Made by a program: the position numbers and the translations under genes. Shown here one piece after another: positions 8,960-17,362 of a stretch of 64,000 nucleotides of DNA. The DNA comes from Clostridium uliginosum (GTDB taxonomy: Bacteria > Bacillota > Clostridia > Clostridiales > Clostridiaceae), in the NCBI RefSeq assembly GCF_900112485.1, contig NZ_FOMG01000017.1, forward strand, positions 25,014 through 89,013, read 5' to 3'. The notes beneath the pieces are model-generated. The model was not told the origin of the DNA and searched no databases. It saw nothing but the letters and a program-made list of their open reading frames with translations. Each line of letters opens with the position of its first letter. The stretch's first letter is position 1.

Positions 8960-9586
8960 ATGAAAAAAAAGACAATGTTATGTTTAATTTTAATAGGATT
9001 AGTCAGTTTTAATTTTATAGGGTGTATGAGCAATAATTAAAATACTAATCAAAATAGTGAACAACAAGAAAGTATATCTAATAAAAATAGTAAAACTGAT
9101 GAAAAAGATACAAATACAACTGATAATAACCCAGATACTAAAATTTGTGGAAATAATAAAATAACAGATAATCAAGGAAAAGATAAAGTAGTAAAAGAAA
9201 ATAATGCTGATACTAAGATTACACAAGAAAGTAAAAAGAAAATATATAAGGACAAGTTAGATAATATTGAGTTGAGTATGAAGGATTTAGAAGATTTATA
9301 TGGAGGCAGTACTCTAGAAATGAAATCAGCAGCGAGCCAAGAGTACCAAAGATGGGATAATGCTTTAAATGAAATATATGATGTATTAAAGCAACAACTA
9401 TCATCTGATGAGATGAACAAATTAAAGAAAGAAGAAATTAAGTGGATATCAGACAGAGACAATAAAGCTAAAAAGGACTCGTTAAAATATGAGGGTGGAA
9501 CAGCGGAGTCATTAATATATGGAACATCTTTAGCACAAACAACTAAAGAGAGATGTTATGAATTAGTTGAAAAATATATGAAATAG
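8960..9586 (+). pseudogene. LprI/DUF1311-family lipoprotein interrupted by an early stop codon
   Basis: The ATG at 8960 has a good ribosome-binding site and encodes a lipoprotein signal peptide ending in the lipobox FIGC. Four codons after the Cys the frame hits TAA (9038-9040). Reading on in the same frame gives an uninterrupted product to 9586: a long Asn/Asp/Lys-rich linker and a C-terminal LprI-like (DUF1311) domain (KDLEDLYGGSTLEMKSAASQ, then LKKEEIKWISDRDNKA). The whole gene would encode 208 residues. A single change (for example CAA to TAA) explains the break. A Met at 9272 could start only the last 104 residues, without signal peptide or ribosome-binding site. Confidence 0.8.
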
Positions 9587-9587
9587 G

Positions 9588-9866
9588 GGTTGTCTCAGAA
9601 TTACCAAGTGAAGTAATAACAAAGAAATAGAAATAACATTTATTAAAGAAGACTAGAAAAATTTCGCTAATAGTTTCTAACATTTAAAGTTGTACCCATA
9701 AAAGAATGCTCCTAATATGCATTAGGACAATCATTTATGGAACAACTTCAAATGAAGAAACTCTAAGCTCATTTTTCAATGCTTCTTACACAAATGTTAT
9801 TTCTATTTCTTTTTTGAATATACATCATATCAGTAAATGATTTGTATTATGAGACAGTTCCATAAA
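9588..9866. repeat. Long fold-back element, family A (MITE-like)
   Basis: Ends read GGGTTGTCTCAG and TGAGACAGTTCC, and long inner arms include AGAAATAGAAATAACATTT / AAATGTTATTTCTATTTC. The centre repeats the plan with GTTGTACCCATAAAAGA versus TTTATGGAACAAC. The GTCTCA...TGAGAC tips resemble those of IS1182-type transposons, which suggests a non-autonomous MITE. A full copy lies at 15458-15739 and reduced copies at 14228-14294, 27501-27692 and 56236-56356. Confidence 0.75.
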
Positions 9867-9922
9867 TTAAAATAATATAAATGGTAAATAATATAGGTAA
9901 TAATTGATAAGGATGTGTTTAA

Positions 9923-10607
9923 ATGAAAGTCTATTTAATCCTCTTTTTTAGGTCGGTTGTTACCTATTTTGTTTTGGTTGTTTTAACAAGAATTATGGGA
10001 AGAAAACAAATCTCTCAATTGACATACTTTGATTATGTGGTTGGAATAACAATTGGCTCGATTGCATCAGTAGCATCACTAGATAAGAAATGTTAATATG
10101 TTCGATGGCATTTTCTGCATTATTATATGGAGTATTCTCACAATATTGGTTTCGGAAATAACTTTAAAAAATATTAAATTAAGGTTATGGATAGACAGTG
10201 AACCGTTGTTAATTATAGATAAAGGGAAAGTTATTTATAAGAATATGAAGAAAGCCAGATATAACATTGGAGATTTATTAATGCAGTTAAGAGATAAGGA
10301 TATTTTTTATATTACCGATGTAGAAATAGCAATATTAGAGCCAAATGGTACGCTTAGCGTTTTAAAAAAGGCAGAACAAACCATATTAACTGTAAAAGAT
10401 ATGAATATTAAGAAACCTAAAACTGGTATGATGATAGATCTTATTTTGGATGGTAAGATTTTATCTGAACATTTACCACAAATTCAAAAAAATGAAGCTT
10501 GGGTTATTGCACAATTAAAATCAAGAAATATTTATAATATTAAGGATGTAGTCTTTGCAGGTATTCAAGCAGATGAACAGATATATATTGTTACCAAGGA
10601 CAATTAA
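9923..10607 (+). pseudogene. DUF421 (YetF-like) membrane protein, frameshifted
   Basis: The ATG at 9923 begins a DUF421 protein with two membrane helices and the family motif TRIMGRKQISQLTYFDYVVGI. The frame ends at TAA 10094-10096. Continuing one frame over, the family sequence resumes (NMFDGIFCIIIW, then the soluble domain with PLLIIDKGKVIYKNMKKARY). Removing one A from the AAA at 10088-10090 restores DKNVNMFDG and a normal protein of 227 residues. So this is a one-base insertion in a short A-run; it may be a real mutation or a sequencing error. The C-terminal part alone (from 10098) is not likely to be functional. Confidence 0.8.
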
Positions 10608-10661
10608 ATAATCATTCAACATAAAATACTATAATAAATATTTAATAGTTTTTATTTACAT

Positions 10662-10884
10662 CGCTATGTTTTAGAAGAGTGTTGATATTGTTATATTTTT
10701 GTAAAGAGGACATTGAAATTGGACTTTTAGAACTCTTAATGAGTATTGTCACATTTTCTGCTTGTCCAAAAGTTTGTCTTTGGAGCAAGCTAAAATGGGA
10801 CTGTACTCATTTAGATGTTCTTAAGTTCAATTTCTTAGTCGACTTTACAATATATAACAATATTAACACGGTGTTAAAATAGCG
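10662..10884. repeat. Long fold-back element, family B
   Basis: Ends read CGCTATGTTTTAGAAGAG with GTGTTGATATTGTTATA, and TATAACAATATTAACAC with GTGTTAAAATAGCG. Inner arms include GAACTCTTAATGAGTATTG and its diverged complement. The same ends recur at 21405, 38373, 51292, 59292 and 63617, and short versions elsewhere. No protein is encoded. Confidence 0.75.
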
Positions 10885-10943
10885 CAAAATATTTTAATAG
10901 CTCTTATTGACTTTAATCTAAGGAGAAGGTTTAAAATTATATT

Positions 10944-11004
10944 AGACACATTTGAAAAATAACAGACCAGTATGCTAGTCTGTTATTTTATTTAATGTGC
11001 ATTA
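10944..11004. repeat. Fold-back repeat, family C
   Basis: Short palindrome AGACACATTTG...AATAACAGACCAG / CTAGTCTGTTATTTT...AATGTGCATTA, 17 bases before the start of the MerR-methyltransferase gene. It may also serve as a terminator or leader hairpin. Confidence 0.75.
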
Positions 11005-11020
11005 AAGGGGGAATGCAACT

Positions 11021-12067
11021 ATGAGTAATGTATACAATATAAATGAAGTAGCTAAAATATTTAATATTACTACTAATAAGATTAGGTATTATGAGAAAAA
11101 GGGATTAATAGAACCTTTACGAGATATAGATAATGAGTATAGAAAATTTAATGATGAAGATATAATAAAACTTCAATCTATACTTCTTTATAGATCTATA
11201 GGTTTATCAATTAAACATATAAAGGATATATTAAACAATAGCAGTAACAATAATTATTTAAACCATTTTAATAACCAATATGAGATTGTTAATAGTGAAA
11301 TTCATAAATTAACTGACATTCGAAAATCAATTGGCAAAATACTAGATAATATTTATGAGGCTGATGATTGTAGTATAGATAATAATATATTACATATTAT
11401 AAAACATGCTGATGAGTTAAATAAAATCAGGGATAATTGGAAGGATAAATGGGATTTTGATAATTGGGCTACTTCATATGATAATGATGTATTAGAGGAT
11501 AGAGGAGCATTAAAAATATATAAGAATTATAATTTAATATTGGATAATGTATATAAATTAACTATTGATTCAGAAATAAATAATCCATATATATTAGAAA
11601 TAGGGGTTGGAACAGGTAATTTAGTAAGTAAGTTTTTAAATAATGATTTCGCTATAGTTGGAATAGATCAATCTAGAAAAATGTTAAATGTAGCTAAACA
11701 AAAATATCCCCAATTGAAAGTTAGATTAGGTGAGTTCTTAAAAATACCATATAATGATAAATGTTTTGATATTATAGTATCAACATATGCTTTTCATCAT
11801 TTAAATAGTATGGAAAAATCTATAGCTATAGGAGAAATGATTAGAGTATTAAAAGATAATGGAAAAATAATTATAGGTGATTTAATGTTTGAAAGTAAAG
11901 AGGATGAAGAAAGAATTTTAAAAGGTTTATCGATGGAACAAATAGAGGAAATAAATGACGAGTATTATTCACATATAGATTTTTTACAAGATGAGTTTAA
12001 AAAGTTTAATAAGATATTAAAATATACTAGAGTAGATAATTTTAATTATATAATAGAAATGAAATAA
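11021..12067 (+). CDS. MerR-family regulator fused to a SAM-dependent methyltransferase
   Basis: A two-domain protein of 348 residues. Residues 1-75 are a MerR winged helix: YNINEVAKIFNITTNKIRYYEKKGLI, then the second wing and dimer helix. From about residue 140 there is a class I methyltransferase: WDFDNWATSYDNDV, motif I ILEIGVGTGNLVSKF (SAM-binding GxGTG), the acidic loop VGIDQSRKML and the FDIIVSTYAFHHL motif, resembling YrrT/UbiE-like enzymes. MerR proteins usually carry ligand-binding C-terminal domains, so a fused methyltransferase suggests methylation of, or sensing through, a small molecule. The target is unknown. The start has AAAGGGGG upstream; the gene stands alone. Confidence 0.88.
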   Translation: MSNVYNINEVAKIFNITTNKIRYYEKKGLIEPLRDIDNEYRKFNDEDIIKLQSILLYRSIGLSIKHIKDILNNSSNNNYLNHFNNQYEIVNSEIHKLTDIRKSIGKILDNIYEADDCSIDNNILHIIKHADELNKIRDNWKDKWDFDNWATSYDNDVLEDRGALKIYKNYNLILDNVYKLTIDSEINNPYILEIGVGTGNLVSKFLNNDFAIVGIDQSRKMLNVAKQKYPQLKVRLGEFLKIPYNDKCFDIIVSTYAFHHLNSMEKSIAIGEMIRVLKDNGKIIIGDLMFESKEDEERILKGLSMEQIEEINDEYYSHIDFLQDEFKKFNKILKYTRVDNFNYIIEMK

Positions 12068-12253
12068 ATAATAAATATTATGGAAATATATAAGTTTTTT
12101 GCTTAGTCTTTTCACCTTGAAGCATCTTTTTATAGTAGGCTAATATAAACTTAAAGTGTATTTTTTACACATAATGTCTAAATTTGACTAATTATCGAAT
12201 TTAAAGTAAAATAAACTGTGCAAAATTTATATAAATAAGGGGGTGAAAAATTT

Positions 12254-12703
12254 ATGTATATTGTAATGTTTTTATTAGTAATTGGAATATCAATTATTGC
12301 AATGTTTCCACTTAAAGCTTTTTCTCAAAAAATATATAATGAGACTGGATACAATGCATTAAAGGGATTATCAAAGTTTTTAATGATTTTACTTGGATTT
12401 TTAAATATAATCTTCGGTGTTGTTGTTTCAGTTACTATAGAAAGTAAATACTATGGACTCCTAGCATTATCAGTAGGTATTCTTCTAGTATTATATTTAG
12501 GACTTATTTTTGTAAATAAAAAGGCTGGGATAAAATATTCAATTTTATTATCATTACTTCAAGGAGTTAGTGGTACTGTTTTTATAATTTTAGTTTTTGT
12601 TAAAAAAAGCTTATTAGGTGGTCTTGTTAGTGGACTTTTTGATATATTATCTGTAGATGAAAGTAAATATCAACCTTCTAATCAAAATAATACTTCTTTA
12701 TAA
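12254..12703 (+). CDS. Four-helix membrane protein of unknown function
   Basis: Encodes 149 residues with four hydrophobic segments (about residues 1-20, 40-62, 68-87 and 95-122) and a short polar tail rich in Ser, Asn and Gln. AAGGGGGTG precedes the ATG, so the start is firm. No motif recognised. It is followed by a strong hairpin at 12852-12899, so it is probably a single-gene unit. Confidence 0.65.
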   Translation: MYIVMFLLVIGISIIAMFPLKAFSQKIYNETGYNALKGLSKFLMILLGFLNIIFGVVVSVTIESKYYGLLALSVGILLVLYLGLIFVNKKAGIKYSILLSLLQGVSGTVFIILVFVKKSLLGGLVSGLFDILSVDESKYQPSNQNNTSL

Positions 12704-12851
12704 AGTGAATATGCTGTATTTTTCTTTCATTGTACCTTTTATTAATGTACAAGTTATTGATTAAACTAAGTAAAAAGTTTTTTTGAATATATAATTGAAA
12801 TGAAAATATGGATATATACTAAACATAATGAAGATAGATAAAAACCTAAAA

Positions 12852-12899
12852 AGAGGGCCTATATAGATTTGTTTAAATCCAAATCTATATAGGCTCTTA
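12852..12899 (+). terminator. Rho-independent terminator-like hairpin
   Basis: Arms AGAGGGCCTATATAGATTT and AAATCTATATAGGCTCT around a 10-base loop, with one bulge. It lies about 150 bases after the membrane protein gene. Confidence 0.65.
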
Positions 12900-12974
12900 T
12901 GTTTTGGTGTTTGAAGTTTGTTCGTAGGAATTATATCCTATCTATGCTAACATATTTGCCTTGTTTATAGTTTT

Positions 12975-13138
12975 AGGCATATTTAAAGAAAATAACAAGT
13001 CAGTCATCGTGACTTTTTTGTACTATACTGTGTCAGTAAAAGTAGCTAATAATGGCAATATTAATTGTCTTCACTTCATTGTCTAGTTCAAAAAAATTTT
13101 AAGAATCTTTGACTAATTATTTATTTTAATATGCCTTA
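12975..13138. repeat. Fold-back repeat, family C, with internal filler
   Basis: Left end AGGCATATTTAAAGAAAATAA with CAAGTCAGTC; right end TTTGACTAATTATTTATTTT and AATATGCCTTA. About 90 bases of unrelated sequence lie between. It abuts the 3' end of the minus-strand secreted protein gene. Confidence 0.65.
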
Positions 13139-13143
13139 TAAAA

Positions 13144-13794
13144 TTATTTGAATTTGTCTGGGAATTGTTTTATTATACCATCAGAAATCATATCGGCGAA
13201 CTTAATCATATGGTCTTCACCCTTATCAAAAGATTCAATATCTAATTTCCAATCCTTATTTAATCTAGCAACAACTTCGTCTGTTGTTAATTTTAAATGT
13301 TTATATAACATATCTTGTAAAGTTGCATTAGACCAGTTAGGATTTGCACTAGATAAAAATTTAGAGATTTCATCTGCATTTTTATACCATAATTTATTAT
13401 ATTTTTCAAGGTCATCTTTATTATTACTCTTAGCAGCATCAACAACTTGACCTGCAATTGAAATATGTTCTCTTAAGAGTTCTGAAAGTTTTTTTCCTGC
13501 TTCTTCTCCGTAATATGGTTTAATTGAAGCACCGATGTCATCTTGATTTTTAAGTAATCTTTGTAATACAGCATCTTTATCTTCAAGAGATGCTAAATCG
13601 CTGATAATAAAATTTCTAGTCCATAAAACATGATCAATCCAAAGTTTTCTTTCTTCCATGTTTAAATTCATTGAAGCCTTATGTGGGGTGATTTTATCAG
13701 CACACATATTTTCTAGTGTATGTGCTTTACAAGGTATGGCTAATGTAGTAAAGCATAGAACAAATAATAGTAAAGTCGAAAAAATTTTTTTCAT
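13144..13794 (-). CDS. Secreted protein of unknown function
   Basis: Encodes 216 residues with an N-terminal signal peptide (MKKIFSTLLLFVLCFTTLA, probable cleavage near CKA-HT). The mature part is helical and well conserved in Gram-positives: LWIDHVLWTRNFIISDLASL, LLKNQDDIGASIKPYYG, LSSANPNWSNATLQDMLYKH and ending HMIKFADMISDGIIKQFP. Similar Bacillus proteins are sometimes labelled glycosyltransferase without good reason; I assign no function. The start has AGGAGT upstream. Single gene, framed by repeat elements on both sides. Confidence 0.75.
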   Translation of the reverse strand: MKKIFSTLLLFVLCFTTLAIPCKAHTLENMCADKITPHKASMNLNMEERKLWIDHVLWTRNFIISDLASLEDKDAVLQRLLKNQDDIGASIKPYYGEEAGKKLSELLREHISIAGQVVDAAKSNNKDDLEKYNKLWYKNADEISKFLSSANPNWSNATLQDMLYKHLKLTTDEVVARLNKDWKLDIESFDKGEDHMIKFADMISDGIIKQFPDKFK

Positions 13795-13816
13795 TATAAT
13801 GTACTCCTTTTATTTT

Positions 13817-13873
13817 GGCTATGCCTTAATTGAATATTGATATTACAATACCAACACTGTTATAAAACATGAC
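13817..13873. repeat. Short family B fold-back element
   Basis: Reduced copy with ends TGGCTATGCCTTAAT and GTTATAAAACATGACC and inner arms TTGATATTACAATA / CCAACACTG. It lies just upstream of the secreted protein gene and may overlap its promoter. Confidence 0.6.
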
Positions 13874-13944
13874 CTTTATTTTTTATAATTTATCTGTATT
13901 TTGTTCAAATAAAAAAAAATATATACTATGAAAATATTTCAATA

Positions 13945-14173
13945 AGGCATATGAAAGAAAAGAACAAGTCAAATATGTGACGTATATTTGGGGTCAGACA
14001 AGGAGGTAATGTTATCTCATAGCGTGCTATTAGCTAATATTACCGACATGAGTAGAGAACCAAAATCTATGATTTTGTGTGAATCACTTACTCAGCGAGT
14101 GTATACGAGTCGAGATTCCTTATGACGCAAAATAGACTAACATACTGACTTGTTATTTTTTGAATATGCCTAA
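13945..14173. repeat. Fold-back repeat, family C, large version
   Basis: Left arm AAGGCATATGAAAGAAAAG with AACAAGTCA; right arm TGACTTGTTATTTTTTGAA and TATGCCTAA. The interior of about 170 bases has its own partial symmetry (GGTAATGTTATCTCAT around GCTAATATTACCGACATGAG) and shows no reading frame. Confidence 0.7.
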
Positions 14174-14227
14174 AGTACTCAAAATTGGAATTTAATATAT
14201 ATAAATACAAAAGAGCACATATAATTC

Positions 14228-14294
14228 AAATTATTTACGGATATGATGTATATTTCTTAGTTATTACTTCACTTGATAATTCTGAGACAGCTCC
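14228..14294. repeat. Internally deleted family A element
   Basis: The left tip (AAATTATTTACGGATATGAT) is joined almost directly to the right tip (AGTTATTACTTCACTTGATA then TTCTGAGACAGC). Compared with the full copy at 15458-15739 the centre is missing. The flanking sequence after it (CATTTCCTTCAATAGCTATT) is the same as after the full copy, so this region is duplicated. Confidence 0.65.
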
Positions 14295-14337
14295 ATTTCC
14301 TTCAATAGCTATTTGTGAAAATTAGTTATTGAACAAC

Positions 14338-14994
14338 CTAACTATATATATGTCTTATGACACTTTCATTATTTTTTGATGCTTCTATAATGCCTTTTGA
14401 ATCCTTAACTTTTATGTTTTTATCAATTAAAAAGTTAAAGATTTGATTTAATTTCAAGTATGAATTTTCTTTATTCTTAAAGTAATCTAATGATAAATCT
14501 AATTGTATTTCTTTATCTTCTTTAGTTATTACTTTTATATAAAATGGATCTCTTAAATATGGCATATATGCAACTGGAGCATATGCAGTCAATGTAAGAA
14601 TATTAGAAACATCCATAATTTTTTTCTTATAAAGTACACTAACTTCTTTGATATTTTCATAATAAACTACTTTTTCAAAATCTTTTTCCTTTCCAGATAG
14701 ACCTTTTAAAAAACGTTTTAAAGAATTTTTATAATTATTACTATTAACATAAATAATTTTATCTTCATTTAATATCCAGTAATTAAAAAAATTATTTAAA
14801 TACAATGGATAATATACTAAAATGTTAAAAACCATTACTGCTAATGCTAACAAAATAGAATATAGGAAAGACTCAGCTAATAAATAACAACAAAACCCAA
14901 AAATAAGCATAGCCAAAGAGGTAAATATTATTGGCGTTTTATTAATAAGTCTGCCAATAAAAAATGGTAATTTCAAATTATTATTATTTTTCAT
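14338..14994 (-). CDS. Membrane protein with PH-like domain, function unknown
   Basis: Encodes 218 residues: two adjacent hydrophobic segments (about residues 19-39 and 42-62) followed by a soluble, beta-rich region (NEDKIIYVNSNNYKNSLKRF, later VVYYENIKEVSVLYKKK and KVITKEDKEIQLDLSL) that looks like a bacterial PH domain. The start follows AAAGGGTGATATATTA, a good ribosome-binding site. Single gene; no functional motif. Confidence 0.6.
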   Translation of the reverse strand: MKNNNNLKLPFFIGRLINKTPIIFTSLAMLIFGFCCYLLAESFLYSILLALAVMVFNILVYYPLYLNNFFNYWILNEDKIIYVNSNNYKNSLKRFLKGLSGKEKDFEKVVYYENIKEVSVLYKKKIMDVSNILTLTAYAPVAYMPYLRDPFYIKVITKEDKEIQLDLSLDYFKNKENSYLKLNQIFNFLIDKNIKVKDSKGIIEASKNNESVIRHIYS

Positions 14995-15457
14995 TAATAT
15001 ATCACCCTTTCTAAAATATATGTTTGAAATATTTTTTCCTTTAATAAATGATGTTGGATAATAATTTGATAATATAAAAATGTAATTATATTGTCTATAT
15101 GATAACCATTTGAATTGATTAAACTTTCATAGTAATAAATATTTGATTTTAATATTACTTGAAAATATTTACTATATATATTATATGCTATAATAGTGCG
15201 AAATTGTTTGAATAGTTTTACAATTAAGGAAAATAATAATATAATTTTAATGTTAGATATAAACTAGTTCAAAATGATATTCAATAAAAATAGATTGAAA
15301 ATAGGACAATTATTCTGTGTAGTAAATGTTTTTATAATTTGGAAAATTTAAGGATTCGTGGGCGAATTTGATATGAACGTCATGTAAAATGGGCAGTGTT
15401 AGCATATTTAGTGGATGAATTTAATAAAAAACAACAAGGAATAAAAACGAGAAAATG

Positions 15458-15739
15458 GGGCTGTCTCATAATACAAATCATTTAATGATATGATGTATAT
15501 TCAAAAAAAGAAATAGGAATAACATTTGTGGAAGAAGCATTGAAAAATAAGCTTAGAGTTTCTTCATTTGAAGTTGTTCCATAAATGATTGTCCTAATGT
15601 ATATTAGGAACAATCTTTTATGGGTACAACTTTAAAGGTTAGAAACTCTAAGCTTATTTTTCTAGTCTTCTTTAATAAATGTTATTTCTATTTCTTAGTT
15701 ATTACTTCACTTGATAATTCTGAGACAGCCCCATTTCCT
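15458..15739. repeat. Long fold-back element, family A, full copy
   Basis: Ends GGGGCTGTCTCATAATAC and AATTCTGAGACAGCCCC form nearly perfect tips. It lies in the opposite orientation to the copy at 9588-9866. Inner arms: GAAATAGGAATAACATTTG and AAATGTTATTTCTATTTC; then AGAGTTTCTTCATTTGAAG and the matching CTTTAAAGGTTAGAAACTCT. No target-site duplication is evident. Confidence 0.75.
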
Positions 15740-15919
15740 TCAATAGCTATTTATAAAAATTAGTTACTGAACAACTTAATTATGTATAAATAAGTACGAT
15801 GAATTATTAAAGGAAATATATTATATTAAGTATAAATAATCCAATAATATTAAAGGTATTATTGGATTATGTTATAATTATCTTTAATAAGGGATATTTA
15901 AAAAAATAAGTTAAAGATT

Positions 15920-15978
15920 AAGGCATATGACGCAAAGTAGAGTAGCTGATTTACTTGTTACTTTTTAAATATGTCTAA
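15920..15978. repeat. Family C fold-back repeat before cobO
   Basis: Left end AAGGCATATGACGCAAAGTA; right end GATTTACTTGTTACTTTTTA and ATGTCTAAAG. It lies 33 bases before the cobO start, so it would be in the leader or just upstream of the promoter. Confidence 0.65.
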
Positions 15979-16011
15979 AGCTTAAAATATAGAAATAAGG
16001 AGTCAAAATAA

Positions 16012-16542
16012 ATGGAGTTAGGATTAATTCATATTTATTGTGGAGATGGTAAGGGAAAAACCACAGCAGCAATGGGGCTTGGAATAAGAGCGGCAGGAAG
16101 AGATAAGAAAGTATTACTTACTCAATTTTTAAAGGATAATAATACCGGAGAGCTAATCTCCATTGAAAAACTTGGAGAAAATTTTAAAGTTTTAAAAGGA
16201 GAGCCGGTAAAAAAGTTTTTTAAATTTATGTCAGAAGAAGAACAAATACACACTAAAAAAGAACATGAGGAAAGATTTAAAAAGGTTATATCAAAAGCTA
16301 TTAAAGAAAATGTTGATTTACTTATCTTAGATGAGATAATTGCGTCAATTAATTTAGATTTAGTATCTTTAGAAGAGGTAATTAATTTTTTGAAAACTAA
16401 GCCTAAAGGTCTTGAGGTGGTTTTAACAGGGAGAAATCCTGATGAAAGGTTAGTTGAACTAGCAGATTATGTTTCTGAAATTAAAGCTATAAAGCATCCA
16501 TATAATCAAGGAATTAATTCAAGGATTGGAATAGAAAAGTAA
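16012..16542 (+). CDS. cobO: Cob(I)yrinic acid a,c-diamide adenosyltransferase
   Basis: CobO/BtuR-type ATP:corrinoid adenosyltransferase, 176 residues, the usual length. It attaches the 5'-deoxyadenosyl group to the reduced corrinoid in the cytoplasm. The P-loop GDGKGKTTAAMG lies at residues 10-21; LLTQFLKDNNTGE, LLILDEIIASINL and VVLTGRNPDERLVELADYVSEI follow, all family hallmarks. AAGGAG precedes the ATG. It opens a run of cobalamin genes all on this strand, separated by repeat elements. Confidence 0.95.
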   Translation: MELGLIHIYCGDGKGKTTAAMGLGIRAAGRDKKVLLTQFLKDNNTGELISIEKLGENFKVLKGEPVKKFFKFMSEEEQIHTKKEHEERFKKVISKAIKENVDLLILDEIIASINLDLVSLEEVINFLKTKPKGLEVVLTGRNPDERLVELADYVSEIKAIKHPYNQGINSRIGIEK

Positions 16543-16560
16543 ATTTTTTTAAATTTAGAT

Positions 16561-16652
16561 ATCTTTTAAGTGAATGTTGATATTGTAATATAAAACGCAT
16601 GGACAGTGGGATTCACTTTATATTATAATAGCAACACTATTTTAAAACATAG
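16561..16652. repeat. Short family B fold-back element in the cobO-cobU gap
   Basis: Ends ATCTTTTAAGTGAATGTTGA and GCAACACTATTTTAAAACAT; inner arms TATTGTAATATAAA / TTTATATTATAATAG and CAGTGGGATTCACTTT. It fills most of the gap between two cobalamin genes. Confidence 0.6.
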
Positions 16653-16698
16653 CCAAGATTTAAAATTTAAAGCTGAAAGGTAGATTTTATAAAATATT

Positions 16699-17232
16699 AT
16701 GAAATATTTAATAATTGGTGGATCTAAAAGTGGGAAATCAGGGGTGGGTGAAAGAATAGCTCTCTCTTTAAATAAAAATAAAGTAATATATATAGCCACA
16801 ATGAAACCTTATGATACAGAAGATGAGAAAAGAATAGAAAATCATATTAAAAATAGGCATGGTTTAGGATTTGTTACTTTAGAAAAATATAGGGACTTAG
16901 ATGAAATATTAAAAGATATAAGTGAAGAAGATACAATATTAATTGATAGCTTAACTTCACTTTTAACTAATGAAATGTTTGTAGAAAATGATATAATAAA
17001 GACTCCGTCATCAAAGATATTACATTATTTAAATGAAATTATGAATAAAGCAAAGAATGTAGTGATAATATCAGATTACATCTTTAATGATGCAATAGAG
17101 TATGATTGTATAACTGAGAACTTCAAAAGAGAACTTGGAAAAATCAACACAGAATTAGTTAGGGTTTGTGAAAATGTTATTGAATGTAGTTTTAATAATG
17201 TTAAATATCATAAGGCATATGAAATAAAATAA
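16699..17232 (+). CDS. cobU: Adenosylcobinamide kinase / adenosylcobinamide-phosphate guanylyltransferase
   Basis: CobU of 177 residues. It phosphorylates adenosylcobinamide and then transfers GMP. The P-loop GGSKSGKSG is at residues 7-15; VIYIATMKPYDTEDEKRIENH is the expected KPYD-type segment with the RI..H motif and the nearby H of RHG. The later half (IDSLTSLLTNEMF, and VVIISDYIF where most relatives have SNEVG) is diverged. The last five or six codons (KAYEIK) and the stop come from a family C repeat (17212-17314), so the true ancestral C-terminus may have been replaced. A ribosome-binding site (AAAGGT) lies unusually far upstream. Confidence 0.85.
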   Translation: MKYLIIGGSKSGKSGVGERIALSLNKNKVIYIATMKPYDTEDEKRIENHIKNRHGLGFVTLEKYRDLDEILKDISEEDTILIDSLTSLLTNEMFVENDIIKTPSSKILHYLNEIMNKAKNVVIISDYIFNDAIEYDCITENFKRELGKINTELVRVCENVIECSFNNVKYHKAYEIK

Positions 17233-17314
17233 TGAGTCAAATATGCAATGCATATTTTGAGTCAGAAAAAAGAGAAGAAAATAGTGAATTATTATTTTTT
17301 TAAATGTGCCTTAA
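17212..17314. repeat. Family C fold-back repeat overlapping the 3' end of cobU
   Basis: Starts AAGGCATATGAAATAAAATA inside the last codons of cobU and ends TTATTTTTTTAAATGTGCC. It provides the stop codon of cobU and fills the gap to cobS. Confidence 0.75.
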
Positions 17315-17362
17315 TTAATGAACCTATACAAATAGATAAAATAGAAAGGAATAGCTTAAATT

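Larger units (their letters stand above)
14995..16011. other. Long gene-free stretch upstream of cobO
   Basis: About one kilobase without an intact gene. It holds a full family A element (15458-15739), a hairpin with 12-base arms AATCCAATAATA / TATTATTGGATT (15838-15868), a family C element (15920-15978) and, at about 15378-15462, a possible coding remnant without start (reads ERHVKWAVLAYLVDEFNKK in one frame). I looked for a cobalamin riboswitch before cobO and did not find the GCCACTG box. Confidence 0.6.

Noticed and set aside
10679..10882. 67-residue open frame
   Set aside because: It lies inside a family B fold-back element; not conserved in other copies.
13144..13794. Annotation of the secreted protein as glycosyltransferase, as in some Bacillus relatives
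   Set aside because: No glycosyltransferase motif is present; small helical secreted protein of unknown function.
14995..16011. Possible cobalamin riboswitch upstream of cobO (and likewise upstream of cobJ)
   Set aside because: The conserved B12-box bases (GCCACTG context) and a matching fold are not visible; the region is occupied by repeat elements.
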